Source: Donghicola sp041224595 (lineage in GTDB: Bacteria; Pseudomonadota; Alphaproteobacteria; Rhodobacterales; Rhodobacteraceae). From it: 64,000 nucleotides of DNA. Under the pieces are notes generated by a model that had not been told where the DNA came from, did not search any database, and was given only the letters and a program-made list of their open reading frames with translations. Made by a program: the position numbers and the translations under genes. The stretch lies in contig NZ_JBGFGN010000103.1 in NCBI RefSeq assembly GCF_041224595.1, positions 47,134 to 111,133 of the forward strand, written 5' to 3'. Every line of letters begins with the position of its first letter. Position 1 is the stretch's first letter. This document shows positions 54,644 through 63,464 of this stretch, in pieces.

Positions 54644-55890
54644 TCGGCAGGCCAGACCGGAGTGCGCGCAAAGGCTTCGGCATAGCGTGACACCCCACTG
54701 GTCAATGGGAACATCGTGGCCTGTAGCGCGTGGTAAATGTCCGGTTTACCCACAAACTGGGTCGCCATGGGCTTGCCATCAGCATCGATCTCGGGAAACC
54801 AACCACCTTTGTCGTGGTCGATGAAATGCTGGTCGGCGAACTGCCACAGTCGGCGATACCATCCCTCTTCGGCGTCATTCGGATCGATCTTGATCAGACT
54901 GGCGAGGACGCCAATCGCTTCGGTTACGGGCCACCAGTAGCGGTCCGCGATGTCTGGTGTGCCATCAAATTTTAGCGTGTAGACAAGCCCGCCATTGTTC
55001 TGATCCCAAGCATCCTCTAGCGCTCGATGCACAACCTGCCGTGCGATACCAAGTGTACCATCGTCAGGACGTCCCCCCAGATCCCAGTACTGTAGCAGCA
55101 AACGCGCCCACTCGACCGAATGACCCGGAGTCGTACCCTTTGGCCGGAACATCGGATCCCCGTCATAACTGCGGTCGATCTGCCAGTTTGCAGTGTAATG
55201 CTCTGGAATGCGCCAACCATTCTGCCCCGCGATCTTGCGCATGAAGAAATCCAGAATGCGACCAGCGCGTTTTATGTAGACTTCGCGGCCAGTCGCCTCG
55301 TAGGCAGCGAGCAATGCCTCGACCCCATGCATGTTCGCGTTCATCCCGCGATAGCTGGAAAAGGGCGTCCAGTCGCGGTTCCATTCATCCAAGAACAGCC
55401 CGTGATCTTCTTGCCAGAAGTGGAAATCGAGGACCGACGTCGCGTCCTCAATCAGGCGGTCCGCGTCGGGGTGACCAGCCAGCTTCGCCGAAGCGCCCGC
55501 GAGCAGCACAAACACATGCCCGTATGCCAATTTGCGCCCATCAGCGACTTGGCCGTCGTTCACGCCCCAAACATAGCCGCCGTATTCGTCGTCGCGATGA
55601 GCATTCCACAGATAGTCGATGCCCTGATCGATAACCTCATGACAGTCCGATTGCCCTGCCAGATGCCCCATTGCGAAAGAGTGGACCATCCGCGTGGTCG
55701 AGTGAAGCTCTTGCAGGGTGCTCGGCAGAGGCGCACCGTCATATCCCTGTGTGTGAAACCCACCGCCTTTGCGCACCGCAGGGCGAAAGAAATTGAACTG
55801 GCGCTGCGCTTGCGTTTGCAGCCAGTTACGGTGTTCTTCGGTGTTCAGCCAATATCCCGTAACTTCAGGGCCGGGTGCGGGATGGGTCAT
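54637..55890 (-). CDS. AGE-family epimerase/isomerase
   Basis: 417 residues from the ATG at 55890 (AGGAG site); the frame extends upstream without likeness to the family. An alpha/alpha barrel of the N-acylglucosamine 2-epimerase group: GGFHTQGYDG, STTRMVHSFAMGH, YVWGVNDG, TTPGHSVEWARLLLQ and RYWWPVTEAIGVLASL contain the pocket histidines and aromatic residues. Length and motifs are near YihS-type aldose-ketose isomerases (about 413), which act on glucose, mannose or sulfoquinovose; the sugar here is uncertain. Stands alone. Confidence 0.88.
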   Translation of the reverse strand: MTHPAPGPEVTGYWLNTEEHRNWLQTQAQRQFNFFRPAVRKGGGFHTQGYDGAPLPSTLQELHSTTRMVHSFAMGHLAGQSDCHEVIDQGIDYLWNAHRDDEYGGYVWGVNDGQVADGRKLAYGHVFVLLAGASAKLAGHPDADRLIEDATSVLDFHFWQEDHGLFLDEWNRDWTPFSSYRGMNANMHGVEALLAAYEATGREVYIKRAGRILDFFMRKIAGQNGWRIPEHYTANWQIDRSYDGDPMFRPKGTTPGHSVEWARLLLQYWDLGGRPDDGTLGIARQVVHRALEDAWDQNNGGLVYTLKFDGTPDIADRYWWPVTEAIGVLASLIKIDPNDAEEGWYRRLWQFADQHFIDHDKGGWFPEIDADGKPMATQFVGKPDIYHALQATMFPLTSGVSRYAEAFARTPVWPADQ

Positions 55891-56284
55891 CGGGCGTGCT
55901 CCTGCTCTAATCGCCCCCAATATGCGCGTTTGCGATAACAGCTCAAGACGATTGAGGATCAGCCGAGGCACAGTCCGTTTGACCGCAGGGTGGACGTGCG
56001 CTTCTCGTCAAAAACTTCATGAGAGGGGGGGAGATCATTGCCCGGCTATTGAGAGATGTACTGGCAATACCACGACGAAAATGGGCGCGTTCAGAAGGCC
56101 GTGATCCCCAATATAGTAAAGGACGCCCAAAGAGACTTGTGCGCTGTGGCGCTAATTGACGCCACAGATACTGCAAATCACACCATCGACCAAGGCTGCG
56201 ATATCTGGAAGACTTCGCCAACATAAGGCACCTGACCGCATCCGGGCGATCCAAGGGATAAAACCGCAAGAACAAGGGGACGAC
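55891..56284. other. 394-base intergenic region upstream of asparaginase
   Basis: Between the divergent AGE epimerase and asparaginase genes. No gene is supported; a frame running into the asparaginase ATG is open from 56156 but starts without a ribosome site. It contains a perfect inverted repeat at 56144-56167. Confidence 0.55.
56144..56167. promoter_or_regulatory. Palindrome CTGTGGCG-N8-CGCCACAG upstream of asparaginase
   Basis: Perfect 8-base arms with an 8-base spacer, 118-141 bases before the asparaginase start. Its 24-base two-fold symmetry fits a dimeric repressor or activator site; regulator unknown. Confidence 0.5.
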
Positions 56285-57238
56285 ATGGCTCTGTTAGTGA
56301 TTCATACCGGCGGAACGATTGGAATGGTGCAGACCGATCAAGGGTTTGCTCCAAGTGCAGGTGTGCTTGAAACCGCCATTCAGGCGATACAGTCTTCAGG
56401 GGACCTGTCCGATGAAGTGGAGGTGCACGCCTTTGATCCGCTGATCGACAGTGCCCAAGCCTCTCCGAATGACTGGGCCAAGATCGCGCAGACAATCCAC
56501 GAGTGCTACGAGCATTTTGACGGGTTCGTGGTCACTCACGGAACGGATACACTGGCCTACACGGCGGCGGCACTATGCCTTGCCCTACGCGGAGTGCAGA
56601 AGCCAGTGATCGTGACCGGTGCGATGCTCCCCCTGACGGTAGAAGGCACGGACGGCACCCGAAACCTGCGCGATGCCTTATGCGCCGCGACCAAGGCCCC
56701 ATCCGGCGTTTGGGTGCAGTTTGCGGGCAACCTGCTGCATGGCGGGCGCGTGCGAAAATCCCATTCCCATGCGTTCGACGCCTTTGAGGCGGAGGTCGTT
56801 TCGACCCCGCCTGCTGTCGCTGCTGATGCCTTTGCTTTGGCTCGGGTCGGCGACCATCGCGTCGGCATGGTCTCGATCACGCCCGGAACCTGCACGGAGC
56901 TCATTCGCTTTGCCGCAGACACCTGTGCGGGCATCGTCTTGCGTTGTTATGGCTCTGGTACGGCACCGGACACGCCCGCCTTGCGCGCAGCACTACACCG
57001 TGCACAAGAGCGGCAGATCCCGGTCGTCGCCGTGTCCCAGTGCGCCGAGGGAGGGATTCGCCTTGGCACCTACGCGGCAGGCGGCATCCTGCGCGAGACC
57101 GGTGTGATCGACGGCCGCGACATGACACCCGAAATGGCCTATGCCAAAATCCAATTCGCCCTGAGCCAATTCGACAATATTGACTCGCAGCACGATTACC
57201 TGACCACCTGCCAGTGCGGCGAATACACCGCCGCTTAG
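56285..57238 (+). CDS. Asparaginase (type I, cytoplasmic)
   Basis: 317 residues from the ATG at 56285 with an AAGGGG site. Catalytic motifs: IHTGGTIGM with Thr11, and VVTHGTDTLAYT with the Thr87-Asp88 pair; the lysine-containing middle region and VTGAMLPL are present. No signal peptide, so the enzyme is cytoplasmic and would free aspartate and ammonia from asparagine. It ends by overlapping the convergent HTH regulator gene by 4 bases. Confidence 0.9.
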   Translation: MALLVIHTGGTIGMVQTDQGFAPSAGVLETAIQAIQSSGDLSDEVEVHAFDPLIDSAQASPNDWAKIAQTIHECYEHFDGFVVTHGTDTLAYTAAALCLALRGVQKPVIVTGAMLPLTVEGTDGTRNLRDALCAATKAPSGVWVQFAGNLLHGGRVRKSHSHAFDAFEAEVVSTPPAVAADAFALARVGDHRVGMVSITPGTCTELIRFAADTCAGIVLRCYGSGTAPDTPALRAALHRAQERQIPVVAVSQCAEGGIRLGTYAAGGILRETGVIDGRDMTPEMAYAKIQFALSQFDNIDSQHDYLTTCQCGEYTAA

Positions 57239-58047
57239 GGCAGTGGCGCCTCGATCAGGCCGGACGCGGCATGCAGACCGCCCGACAGCATGTCACGCAC
57301 CTCTGCGGGGATCGATGCGTCCTCTGGCTGGTATAGCCCGCTCAGTTTCAGGCTCTTGCGCAGATCAAGGCTTTGGCCCAGATACTGACAGACCATCCGC
57401 GTGGCCGCTGGCGGGCGCGGCGCACGGGCGGCCACCCCTGTCACAACGCCCGTCAAATAATTGATCCGGTTGTTATAGCTGGGATACAGAATGATCTGCA
57501 TGACCTCGTTGCGGGTCAGCATCTCCATCACGGTCAAGAACAGGCGATCCCCTAACAAGAAGCAAGCGCCCTCGTATTTGCAGGTGAACTTGGCCTGACC
57601 AGGCAAGCCGACCTTCTCGATGCTTTTGACGTTGATCCCGTGCTGGCTACGGTACAACTGCGTCAGCGCTCGCAAGATCATCCCCGGATGGGACATGGAG
57701 CTATAGTAGGTGAAATAGTAGCCCACGTAGCGGTCTAGATCGGTCCGCGAGCCCATGCGCAAGTCTTCGGCAATTGCGGCGATTTTGTTGGTTTCAGCCC
57801 GCACGCCGGATTCCTGTGGCTTGAGCCGGATCAACTCCATGAACTGTCCATGGGGCAGCAGCAGTTCAGCTTCTTCGACACCAAAGAAATCGCACATCCG
57901 CCGCATGATCCGCAGGGAGGGAAACGTCTCGCCGCTGAGGTAGCGGTTGAACTGCGAGCGGTTCATGCCCAACTGCCGGCACACTTCGGCGATGGATTTA
58001 TGATAACTGCACAGCGCCCTGAGGTTGGCGGGCAAATCTCGGGACAT
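57235..58047 (-). CDS. Helix-turn-helix transcriptional regulator (XRE-like)
   Basis: 270 residues from the ATG at 58047; a GTG at 58062 would add 5. The N-terminal HTH (about 8-65: SIAEVCRQLGMNRSQFNRYLSGETFPSLRIMRRMCDFFGV, split over two helices) is clear. The C-terminal 190 residues are an uncharacterised domain with a possible ligand pocket. It is divergent from the alanine/glycine symporter gene, with an inverted repeat in between, so it likely controls that transporter. Confidence 0.82.
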   Translation of the reverse strand: MSRDLPANLRALCSYHKSIAEVCRQLGMNRSQFNRYLSGETFPSLRIMRRMCDFFGVEEAELLLPHGQFMELIRLKPQESGVRAETNKIAAIAEDLRMGSRTDLDRYVGYYFTYYSSMSHPGMILRALTQLYRSQHGINVKSIEKVGLPGQAKFTCKYEGACFLLGDRLFLTVMEMLTRNEVMQIILYPSYNNRINYLTGVVTGVAARAPRPPAATRMVCQYLGQSLDLRKSLKLSGLYQPEDASIPAEVRDMLSGGLHAASGLIEAPLP

Positions 58048-58109
58048 GGAGACATCTTTCACTAGTTGACGCTACTTTGCCTACAAGTCGCACCGCATGT
58101 GCGCAAGCT

Positions 58110-58135
58110 AGCGAAATGGTAACCCCAGTTTCGCT
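58110..58135. promoter_or_regulatory. Inverted repeat AGCGAAA-N12-TTTCGCT between HTH regulator and symporter
   Basis: Perfect 7-base arms in the 138-base divergent promoter region, 51-76 bases before the symporter start. Size and place suit a dimeric operator, most simply for the adjacent HTH protein. Confidence 0.5.
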
Positions 58136-58185
58136 CATTAGGGTGCCCCGAACTCTGAACCAAGACCAGATCCACGAGGGGCTTC

Positions 58186-59616
58186 ATGGAATTTCTAGAA
58201 ATGATCTTTGGCAAGATCGGCGATCTGACATGGGGTTGGTCCCTGATCCCGATCCTTGTCGTCTTTGGCGCGTTCATCACCATCGCCACAGGCTTTGTCC
58301 AGATCGAGTACTTTGGCCGCATGTTCCGCGTGCTGTCGAACAAGAACAACTCGGACGACAACTCCCAGATTTCTGCACGCGAGGCATTACTGGTGTCTGT
58401 TGGCGGTCGTGTCGGCGGTGGCAACATTGCGGGCGTTGCGGTTGCGATCACCCTTGGCGGGCCCGGTGCGGTGTTCTGGATGTGGGCGATTGCACTGGTC
58501 GGCATGGCCACCAGCCTCGTGGAATGTTCGCTCGCGCAGCTGTTCAAGCGCAAGACCGATGACGGCGGCTACCGCGGTGGTCCGGCGACTGCGATCATGC
58601 ATGGGCTCGGCGCGTCCTACAAATGGCTGGCGGTTGTCTACGCGGTCTGCCTGATCGCGGCGTTCGGCCTCGGCTTCAACGCATTCCAAGGCAACACCGT
58701 CGCGGGCGCTGTACAGGACTCGCTGGGTGTGGACCGTTTGTGGACCGGTCTGGCGTTGGCTGTGATCTCTGGCTTCATCATCTTTGGTGGCATTCACCGC
58801 ATTGCCAAAGCATCTGACGTGGTCGTTCCGATCATGGCAATCGGCTACATCCTGATGGCGCTGGTTGTGATCGTTATGAACATCGGTGACATCCCCGCCG
58901 TAATCACCACCATCGTGCGCAACGCATTCGGCTGGGAAGAAGCCGTCAGCGGCGGCATGGGTGCAGCGATTGCCCAAGGTCTGCGTCGCGGTCTGTTCTC
59001 GAACGAGGCCGGTCTGGGCTCTGCCCCCAACGTCGCGGCGACTGCAGATGTGCGTCACCCGATCAGCCAGGGCATCACGCAGGCGTTCTCGGTCTTTATC
59101 GACACGATCCTGATCTGCTCGTGCACCGCGTTCGTGATCCTGCTGGGTGACGTCTACGTTCCGGGCGCCGAAGGCATCGACGGTGTCGCGCTGACACAGC
59201 AGTCGATCGTCTTCCACCTTGGAGATTGGGCGCAGTACTACCTGACACTGGCGATCCTGCTCTTTGCTTTCTCGTCGATCATCTACAACTACTACCTTGG
59301 CGAAAACGCTCTGACTTTCATGACCCAGAGCAAAGCGGTTCTGGTCGGCTTCCGTCTGGCGATCATGGGCATTGTTTTCGTTGGCGCCGTCGCACCCGGA
59401 GCAACCGCCGTCTTCTTCTTCTTCTCGGACCCGATGATGGGCATTCTGGCGCTGGTAAACCTGCTTGCGATCATGATGCTCTTCCCTGTCGCGATGCGCC
59501 TGCTGCGCGACTTCCGAGAACAACTCAAGGACGGGATCGAACGCCCTGTCCTGAACCCCGATGACTTTGCGGATCTCGATATCGACCGCACAGCATGGCG
59601 CGGCCACAACGGCTAA
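58186..59616 (+). CDS. Alanine/glycine:cation symporter (AgcS/SSS-like)
   Basis: 476 residues with about 10-11 membrane helices. Family signature ALLVSVGGRVGGGNIAGVAVAITLGGPGAVFWMW (residues about 68-101, in parts), then GLRRGLFSNEAGLGSAPNVAATA and FAFSSIIYNYYLGENAL. It takes up alanine or glycine with sodium or protons. Divergent from an HTH regulator, and followed by a strong terminator. Confidence 0.93.
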   Translation: MEFLEMIFGKIGDLTWGWSLIPILVVFGAFITIATGFVQIEYFGRMFRVLSNKNNSDDNSQISAREALLVSVGGRVGGGNIAGVAVAITLGGPGAVFWMWAIALVGMATSLVECSLAQLFKRKTDDGGYRGGPATAIMHGLGASYKWLAVVYAVCLIAAFGLGFNAFQGNTVAGAVQDSLGVDRLWTGLALAVISGFIIFGGIHRIAKASDVVVPIMAIGYILMALVVIVMNIGDIPAVITTIVRNAFGWEEAVSGGMGAAIAQGLRRGLFSNEAGLGSAPNVAATADVRHPISQGITQAFSVFIDTILICSCTAFVILLGDVYVPGAEGIDGVALTQQSIVFHLGDWAQYYLTLAILLFAFSSIIYNYYLGENALTFMTQSKAVLVGFRLAIMGIVFVGAVAPGATAVFFFFSDPMMGILALVNLLAIMMLFPVAMRLLRDFREQLKDGIERPVLNPDDFADLDIDRTAWRGHNG

Positions 59617-59626
59617 GCCAAACTTA

Positions 59627-59652
59627 GGGCCACCCTCGGGTGGCCCTTTTTT
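59627..59652 (+). terminator. Rho-independent terminator of the symporter gene
   Basis: Perfect stem GGGCCACCC / GGGTGGCCC with a TC loop followed by six Ts, 11 bases past the stop. Confidence 0.92.
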
Positions 59653-59687
59653 ATTGCGGCGTTACAAAAATTTCACGCTCCAACAGT

Positions 59688-59713
59688 CATATTTCGGATA
59701 TACCTGAAATATG
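59688..59713. promoter_or_regulatory. ArsR operator overlapping the ars start codon
   Basis: CATATTTC and GAAATATG are perfect inverted arms 10 bases apart, and the inner bases also pair partly (11 of 13 per half). The right arm ends in the ATG at 59711. Such an AT-rich palindrome before arsR is typical of ArsR operators; placement over the start codon would block both transcription and access to the start. Confidence 0.75.
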
Positions 59714-60535
59714 GAAAAAATGATTCCCGATCGTCTTGCTATTCTGGGGCACCCTGCGCGGCTGGCCCTGTTCCGCCTGCTCATGCGCCGCTATCCGGAC
59801 CGATTGCCTGCGGGGGAAATCGCAGGAGCCTTGGACCTGAAGGCCAGCACCCTGTCCACCTACCTGTCTTCGCTCATGCAGGTCGGGCTGGTGACACAGC
59901 AACGTGCGGGCACCTCGCTGATGTACTCTGTGGATATGGAGACTGTGCGACAGACCTTTGATTATCTGCTGATCGACTGCTGCCGTGGCCGCCCCGAAAT
60001 GTGCGCCCCAGTCCCTGTACCGCAGACCAGCGGCAAGAGAAGCGTGCTGTTCCTGTGCACCGGCAATTCCGCGCGCTCAATCATGGCAGAGGCAATTCTG
60101 CGGGACATGGCCGGCGACCGCTTCAAAGCCTACTCGGCCGGCACCCACCCGCGAGATTCAGTGAATCCGAATGCTCTGCAGGCTTTGGAGGCGAACGGAA
60201 TTACGGCTGTCGGGCTCTCGCCCAAACACATGGACGCTTTCTATGGGCACACCGCCCCAGAGATGGATTTCGTGTTCACCGTCTGCAACCATGCCGCCAA
60301 CGAAGAATGCCCGACATGGGAGGGGCAGCCCATCAATGGCCATTGGGGTCTACCCGACCCAAGCAGTCTGGTTGCAGATGGCGCAGACATGCAAGCCGCC
60401 TTCCAGCAAACCTTCATTGCACTGCGCCAACGCATCGCTGCCTTCGTACAACTCCGCCTCGACTCGATGGACCGGATCGCCATGCAAAGCGCGGTCGACT
60501 TCATCGCCCGCCTACCAGAGGACTATGACGCATGA
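59711..60535 (+). CDS. ArsR repressor fused to arsenate reductase (LMW-PTP type)
   Basis: 274 residues. Residues about 1-90 are an ArsR winged helix (LAILGHPARLALFRLLMRRYPDR; ATGs at 59711 and 59720 are both possible starts). Cys90, Cys91 and Cys98 in IDCCRGRPEMC resemble the three-cysteine arsenite site of the Acidithiobacillus ferrooxidans ArsR (Cys95/96/102). Residues about 108-250 are a low-molecular-weight phosphatase/arsenate reductase domain with the CX5R loop CTGNSAR (Cys116-Arg122), GTHPRDSVNPNALQAL and the later TVCNHAANEECP. Sensor and detoxifying enzyme in one chain. First gene of a three-gene overlapping operon. Confidence 0.9.
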   Translation: MEKMIPDRLAILGHPARLALFRLLMRRYPDRLPAGEIAGALDLKASTLSTYLSSLMQVGLVTQQRAGTSLMYSVDMETVRQTFDYLLIDCCRGRPEMCAPVPVPQTSGKRSVLFLCTGNSARSIMAEAILRDMAGDRFKAYSAGTHPRDSVNPNALQALEANGITAVGLSPKHMDAFYGHTAPEMDFVFTVCNHAANEECPTWEGQPINGHWGLPDPSSLVADGADMQAAFQQTFIALRQRIAAFVQLRLDSMDRIAMQSAVDFIARLPEDYDA

Positions 60536-61530
60536 CCACATACGCACTGAACGGCCTTGGCCGCATCGGTAAGCTTGCCCTGAAACCACTACTAGAGCGC
60601 GGCGCAGACATCGCATGGATCAACGACGCAGTGGGCGATCCCGAGATGCACGCGCACCTGCTGGAATTCGACACCGTCCACGGCCGCTGGGACGCCGCGT
60701 TCAGCCATGATGCGGACAGTGTCACCATCGACGGAACCCGCCTGCCCTTTGTCGGGACATCTGACCTGAACGACCTGCCGCTCGACGGCGTCGACGTGGT
60801 TATCGACTGCACCGGCGTTTTCAAAAGCGAAGCCAAGCTGGCTCCTTATTTCGAGGCGGGCGTGAAAAAAGTCGTCGTCTCGGCCCCTGTCAAAGACGGC
60901 CCTACGGCGAACATCGTGTACGGCGTGAACAACGATGTCTATGACGCGGAGACGCACCAGATCGTTACTGCCGCCAGCTGCACCACCAACTGTCTCGCCC
61001 CGGTGGTCAAGGTGATCCACGAAAACCTCGGGATCAAGCACGGCTCGATCACCACAATCCACGACGTGACCAACACCCAGACCATCGTGGACCGCCCCGC
61101 CAAAGACCTGCGCCGCGCCCGCTCGGCGCTGAACTCATTGATCCCCACCACAACGGGCAGCGCCACGGCGATCACGCTGATCTACCCCGAACTCCGGGGC
61201 CGATTGAACGGCCATGCTGTCCGTGTACCTCTGCTGAATGCCTCGCTCACCGATTGCGTGTTCGAGGTGGAGCGCGAGACAACCGCCGATGAGGTCAATG
61301 CCCTGTTCAAAGCCGCGTCCGAGGGCAAATTGGCTGGTATTCTGGGCTACGAGACACGCCCGCTGGTGTCCACCGACTACACCAACGACGTCCGTTCCTC
61401 GATTGTGGATGCACCGTCGACCATGGTGATCAACGGCACTCAGGTCAAAATCTACGCTTGGTATGACAACGAGATGGGCTACGCACACCGCCTCGCCGAC
61501 GTTGCCCTGATGGTCGGAGCCAGCCTGTGA
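60532..61530 (+). CDS. ArsJ-associated glyceraldehyde-3-phosphate dehydrogenase
   Basis: 332 residues. Rossmann motif ALNGLGRIGKL, catalytic Cys150 in AASCTTNCLAP, and the TTIHDVTNTQTIVD segment with the active histidine. In ars operons this enzyme makes 1-arseno-3-phosphoglycerate from arsenate, which ArsJ then exports. It overlaps the fusion gene by 4 bases (ATGA) and arsJ by 4 (GTGA), so it is a dedicated copy rather than the glycolytic one. Confidence 0.9.
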   Translation: MTTYALNGLGRIGKLALKPLLERGADIAWINDAVGDPEMHAHLLEFDTVHGRWDAAFSHDADSVTIDGTRLPFVGTSDLNDLPLDGVDVVIDCTGVFKSEAKLAPYFEAGVKKVVVSAPVKDGPTANIVYGVNNDVYDAETHQIVTAASCTTNCLAPVVKVIHENLGIKHGSITTIHDVTNTQTIVDRPAKDLRRARSALNSLIPTTTGSATAITLIYPELRGRLNGHAVRVPLLNASLTDCVFEVERETTADEVNALFKAASEGKLAGILGYETRPLVSTDYTNDVRSSIVDAPSTMVINGTQVKIYAWYDNEMGYAHRLADVALMVGASL

Positions 61531-62771
61531 GCACGCGTCCCGAAGGCCTGTCCGCATACATCGCGGTCACTGCCGCCTATTGGGCTTTTATGCTGACGGA
61601 TGGGGCGCTGCGGATGCTGGTGCTTCTGCACTTTCACACATTGGGTTTCAGCCCCGTCCAACTGGCTTACCTCTTTGTGCTCTACGAGATTGCCGGAATG
61701 ATCACCAACCTGTCCGCAGGCTGGATTGCAGCGCGGTTTGGGCTGACCTCTACGCTGTATGTTGGCCTCGGGATACAGGTGCTGGCATTGCTGGCGCTCG
61801 CACAGCTGGATCCGGCATGGTCCATCGCAGTCTCGGTCGCTTATGTGATGTGTGTCCAAGGCGCCAGCGGCGTCGCCAAAGATCTTGCGAAAATGTCGTC
61901 AAAATCTGCTGTCAAATTGCTCGCACCGTCTGGCGACGGCCTTTTCCGCTGGGTCGCCGTGTTGACCGGTTCCAAAAACGCAGTCAAAGGTGCGGGTTTC
62001 CTTCTTGGTGCGCTGATGCTCGCAACACTTGGTTTTGTGGCGGCCACCTATCTGATGGCGGCGATCCTCTTGCTGATCCTGATTGTCATCATCTTCACGA
62101 TGCCCTCTGGGCTACCCACTGGCCGCAAAGGTGCTAAATTCTCTGAAGTGTTCTCGAAGTCAGCCAACGTGAATTGGCTGTCTGCTGCGCGACTGTTCCT
62201 CTTCGGTGCGAGGGACGTCTGGTTTGTGGTTGGGATCCCGATTTACTTCTACGGTGTTTTGTCTGATGGGTCCGAGGCAGGGAACCGTGCGGCGTTCTTT
62301 ATGATCGGGAGCTTCATGGCCGTCTGGATCATCCTATACGGTTTGGTTCAGGGGTTCGCACCGCAGATCTTAAAGGCCGCGTCACGCTCAGAAGCGGATC
62401 TGATTTCTGATGCACGTCGGTGGGCACTTCTCCTTGCCTTAGTGCCCGGAGCGCTCACAAGCATCGTTCTGTTCTCTGGGGAGCCTTCGATCTGGCTGAC
62501 GAGTATTTTGATTGTTGGTTTGCTTTGTTTTGGCGCCGTGTTCGCAGTGAACTCATCACTGCACAGCTATCTCATATTGTCCTTTACTGGATCCGAGCGC
62601 GTGACGATGGATGTCGGATTCTATTATATGGCAAATGCATCGGGCCGCCTCCTCGGCACGTTATTCTCTGGTTTTTCATATCAGGTTGGCGGTCTTCCAT
62701 TACTGCTTGGGACAGCGACTGCGCTCGTGCTTCTGTCCGCGTTGGCTGCAGGACGCTTACGGCTGAGCTGA
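61527..62771 (+). CDS. arsJ: Organoarsenical efflux MFS transporter ArsJ
   Basis: 414 residues from a GTG overlapping the GAPDH stop. About 12 membrane helices of the major facilitator type; ArsJ-typical segments include VAYVMCVQGASGVAKDLAKMSSKSAVKLLAP and GFYYMANASGRLLGTLFSG. It exports 1-arseno-3-phosphoglycerate. The last 500 bases use less GC-rich codons than the housekeeping genes. Ends 120 bases before mobile-element remnants. Confidence 0.9.
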   Translation: MSTRPEGLSAYIAVTAAYWAFMLTDGALRMLVLLHFHTLGFSPVQLAYLFVLYEIAGMITNLSAGWIAARFGLTSTLYVGLGIQVLALLALAQLDPAWSIAVSVAYVMCVQGASGVAKDLAKMSSKSAVKLLAPSGDGLFRWVAVLTGSKNAVKGAGFLLGALMLATLGFVAATYLMAAILLLILIVIIFTMPSGLPTGRKGAKFSEVFSKSANVNWLSAARLFLFGARDVWFVVGIPIYFYGVLSDGSEAGNRAAFFMIGSFMAVWIILYGLVQGFAPQILKAASRSEADLISDARRWALLLALVPGALTSIVLFSGEPSIWLTSILIVGLLCFGAVFAVNSSLHSYLILSFTGSERVTMDVGFYYMANASGRLLGTLFSGFSYQVGGLPLLLGTATALVLLSALAAGRLRLS

Positions 62772-62886
62772 GGTCTGGCCGCCGGTACCTGATTCAGGAT
62801 TGGGAATTTGAGGGGTTTGTGAGAGGGCTGCTGCCGAGCGGCCCCCTACGAAGTCACGGCCTTTATCCGTTCTCTTGGGGGATCGT

Positions 62887-63030
62887 CGTGAGATGGTTGA
62901 GATTTGGGAGAGCCTTCGCGGGCTGATCGAGAAGCTTATGCTGATCCCGGACGCACGTGACGGGTATGCGATCGACCTGAGTGGGGATCTTGGCGCGCTT
63001 CTGGTACGCCTTCGGCGAGGAGCGTCTTAG
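62887..63030 (+). pseudogene. Serine recombinase C-terminal remnant
   Basis: An open piece ending at 63030 reads RREMVEIWESLRGLIEKL and later IPDARDGYAIDLSGDLGALL, which matches the extreme C-terminus of serine-type site-specific recombinases (short helix, then a Asp-rich strand GDLGALL). No catalytic or DNA-binding domain precedes it; stops are found at about 62809. Most likely the tail left after insertion or deletion, adjacent to an IS66 element. Confidence 0.55.
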
Positions 63031-63062
63031 CGCATTTAGGAATTAGGCTTAAGGCATGGCTT

Positions 63063-63464
63063 ATGTCATTTTTAAGCAACTTTCCCAACGTCGAGATTTT
63101 ATCACCGGAGGACACGCCGCGTCGGCGGCATTGGTCTGATGAAGACAAGCTCCGGATTGTCGAAGAGAGCTTTGAAGGGGTCCGGGAGGGGTCAGCCACC
63201 GCGCGCCGCTACGGGGTGTCGCGATCACTGCTCAGCCTGTGGCGGCGGGCGTGTCGCGAAGGGACGTTGTGTGAGGGCGCTGACCAAGACACATTCGTTC
63301 AGTTGGTTCCGGAAAGCCCCATCCCAGTTCAGCCCGAGACAGATCAGGACCGCAGCGATGGGACGATCGAGATAGTTCTGGCCAATGGGCGGCGGCTGAC
63401 GGCTCCTGCAAGCATTGCGCCGGCGACGCTTGCGGGGCTGCTTTGTGTGGTGGATCCGCAATGA
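63063..63464 (+). CDS. tnpA: IS66-family accessory protein TnpA
   Basis: 133 residues with an HTH near 30-70 (RHWSDEDKLRIVEESFEGVREGSATARRYGVSRSLLSLWRR, in parts), the usual IS66 OrfA/TnpA layout, and a C-terminal ANGRRLTAPASIAPATLAGLL. Overlaps tnpB by 4 bases (ATGA), as in intact IS66 elements. I could not identify a clear left terminal repeat in the 33 bases before it. Confidence 0.88.
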   Translation: MSFLSNFPNVEILSPEDTPRRRHWSDEDKLRIVEESFEGVREGSATARRYGVSRSLLSLWRRACREGTLCEGADQDTFVQLVPESPIPVQPETDQDRSDGTIEIVLANGRRLTAPASIAPATLAGLLCVVDPQ

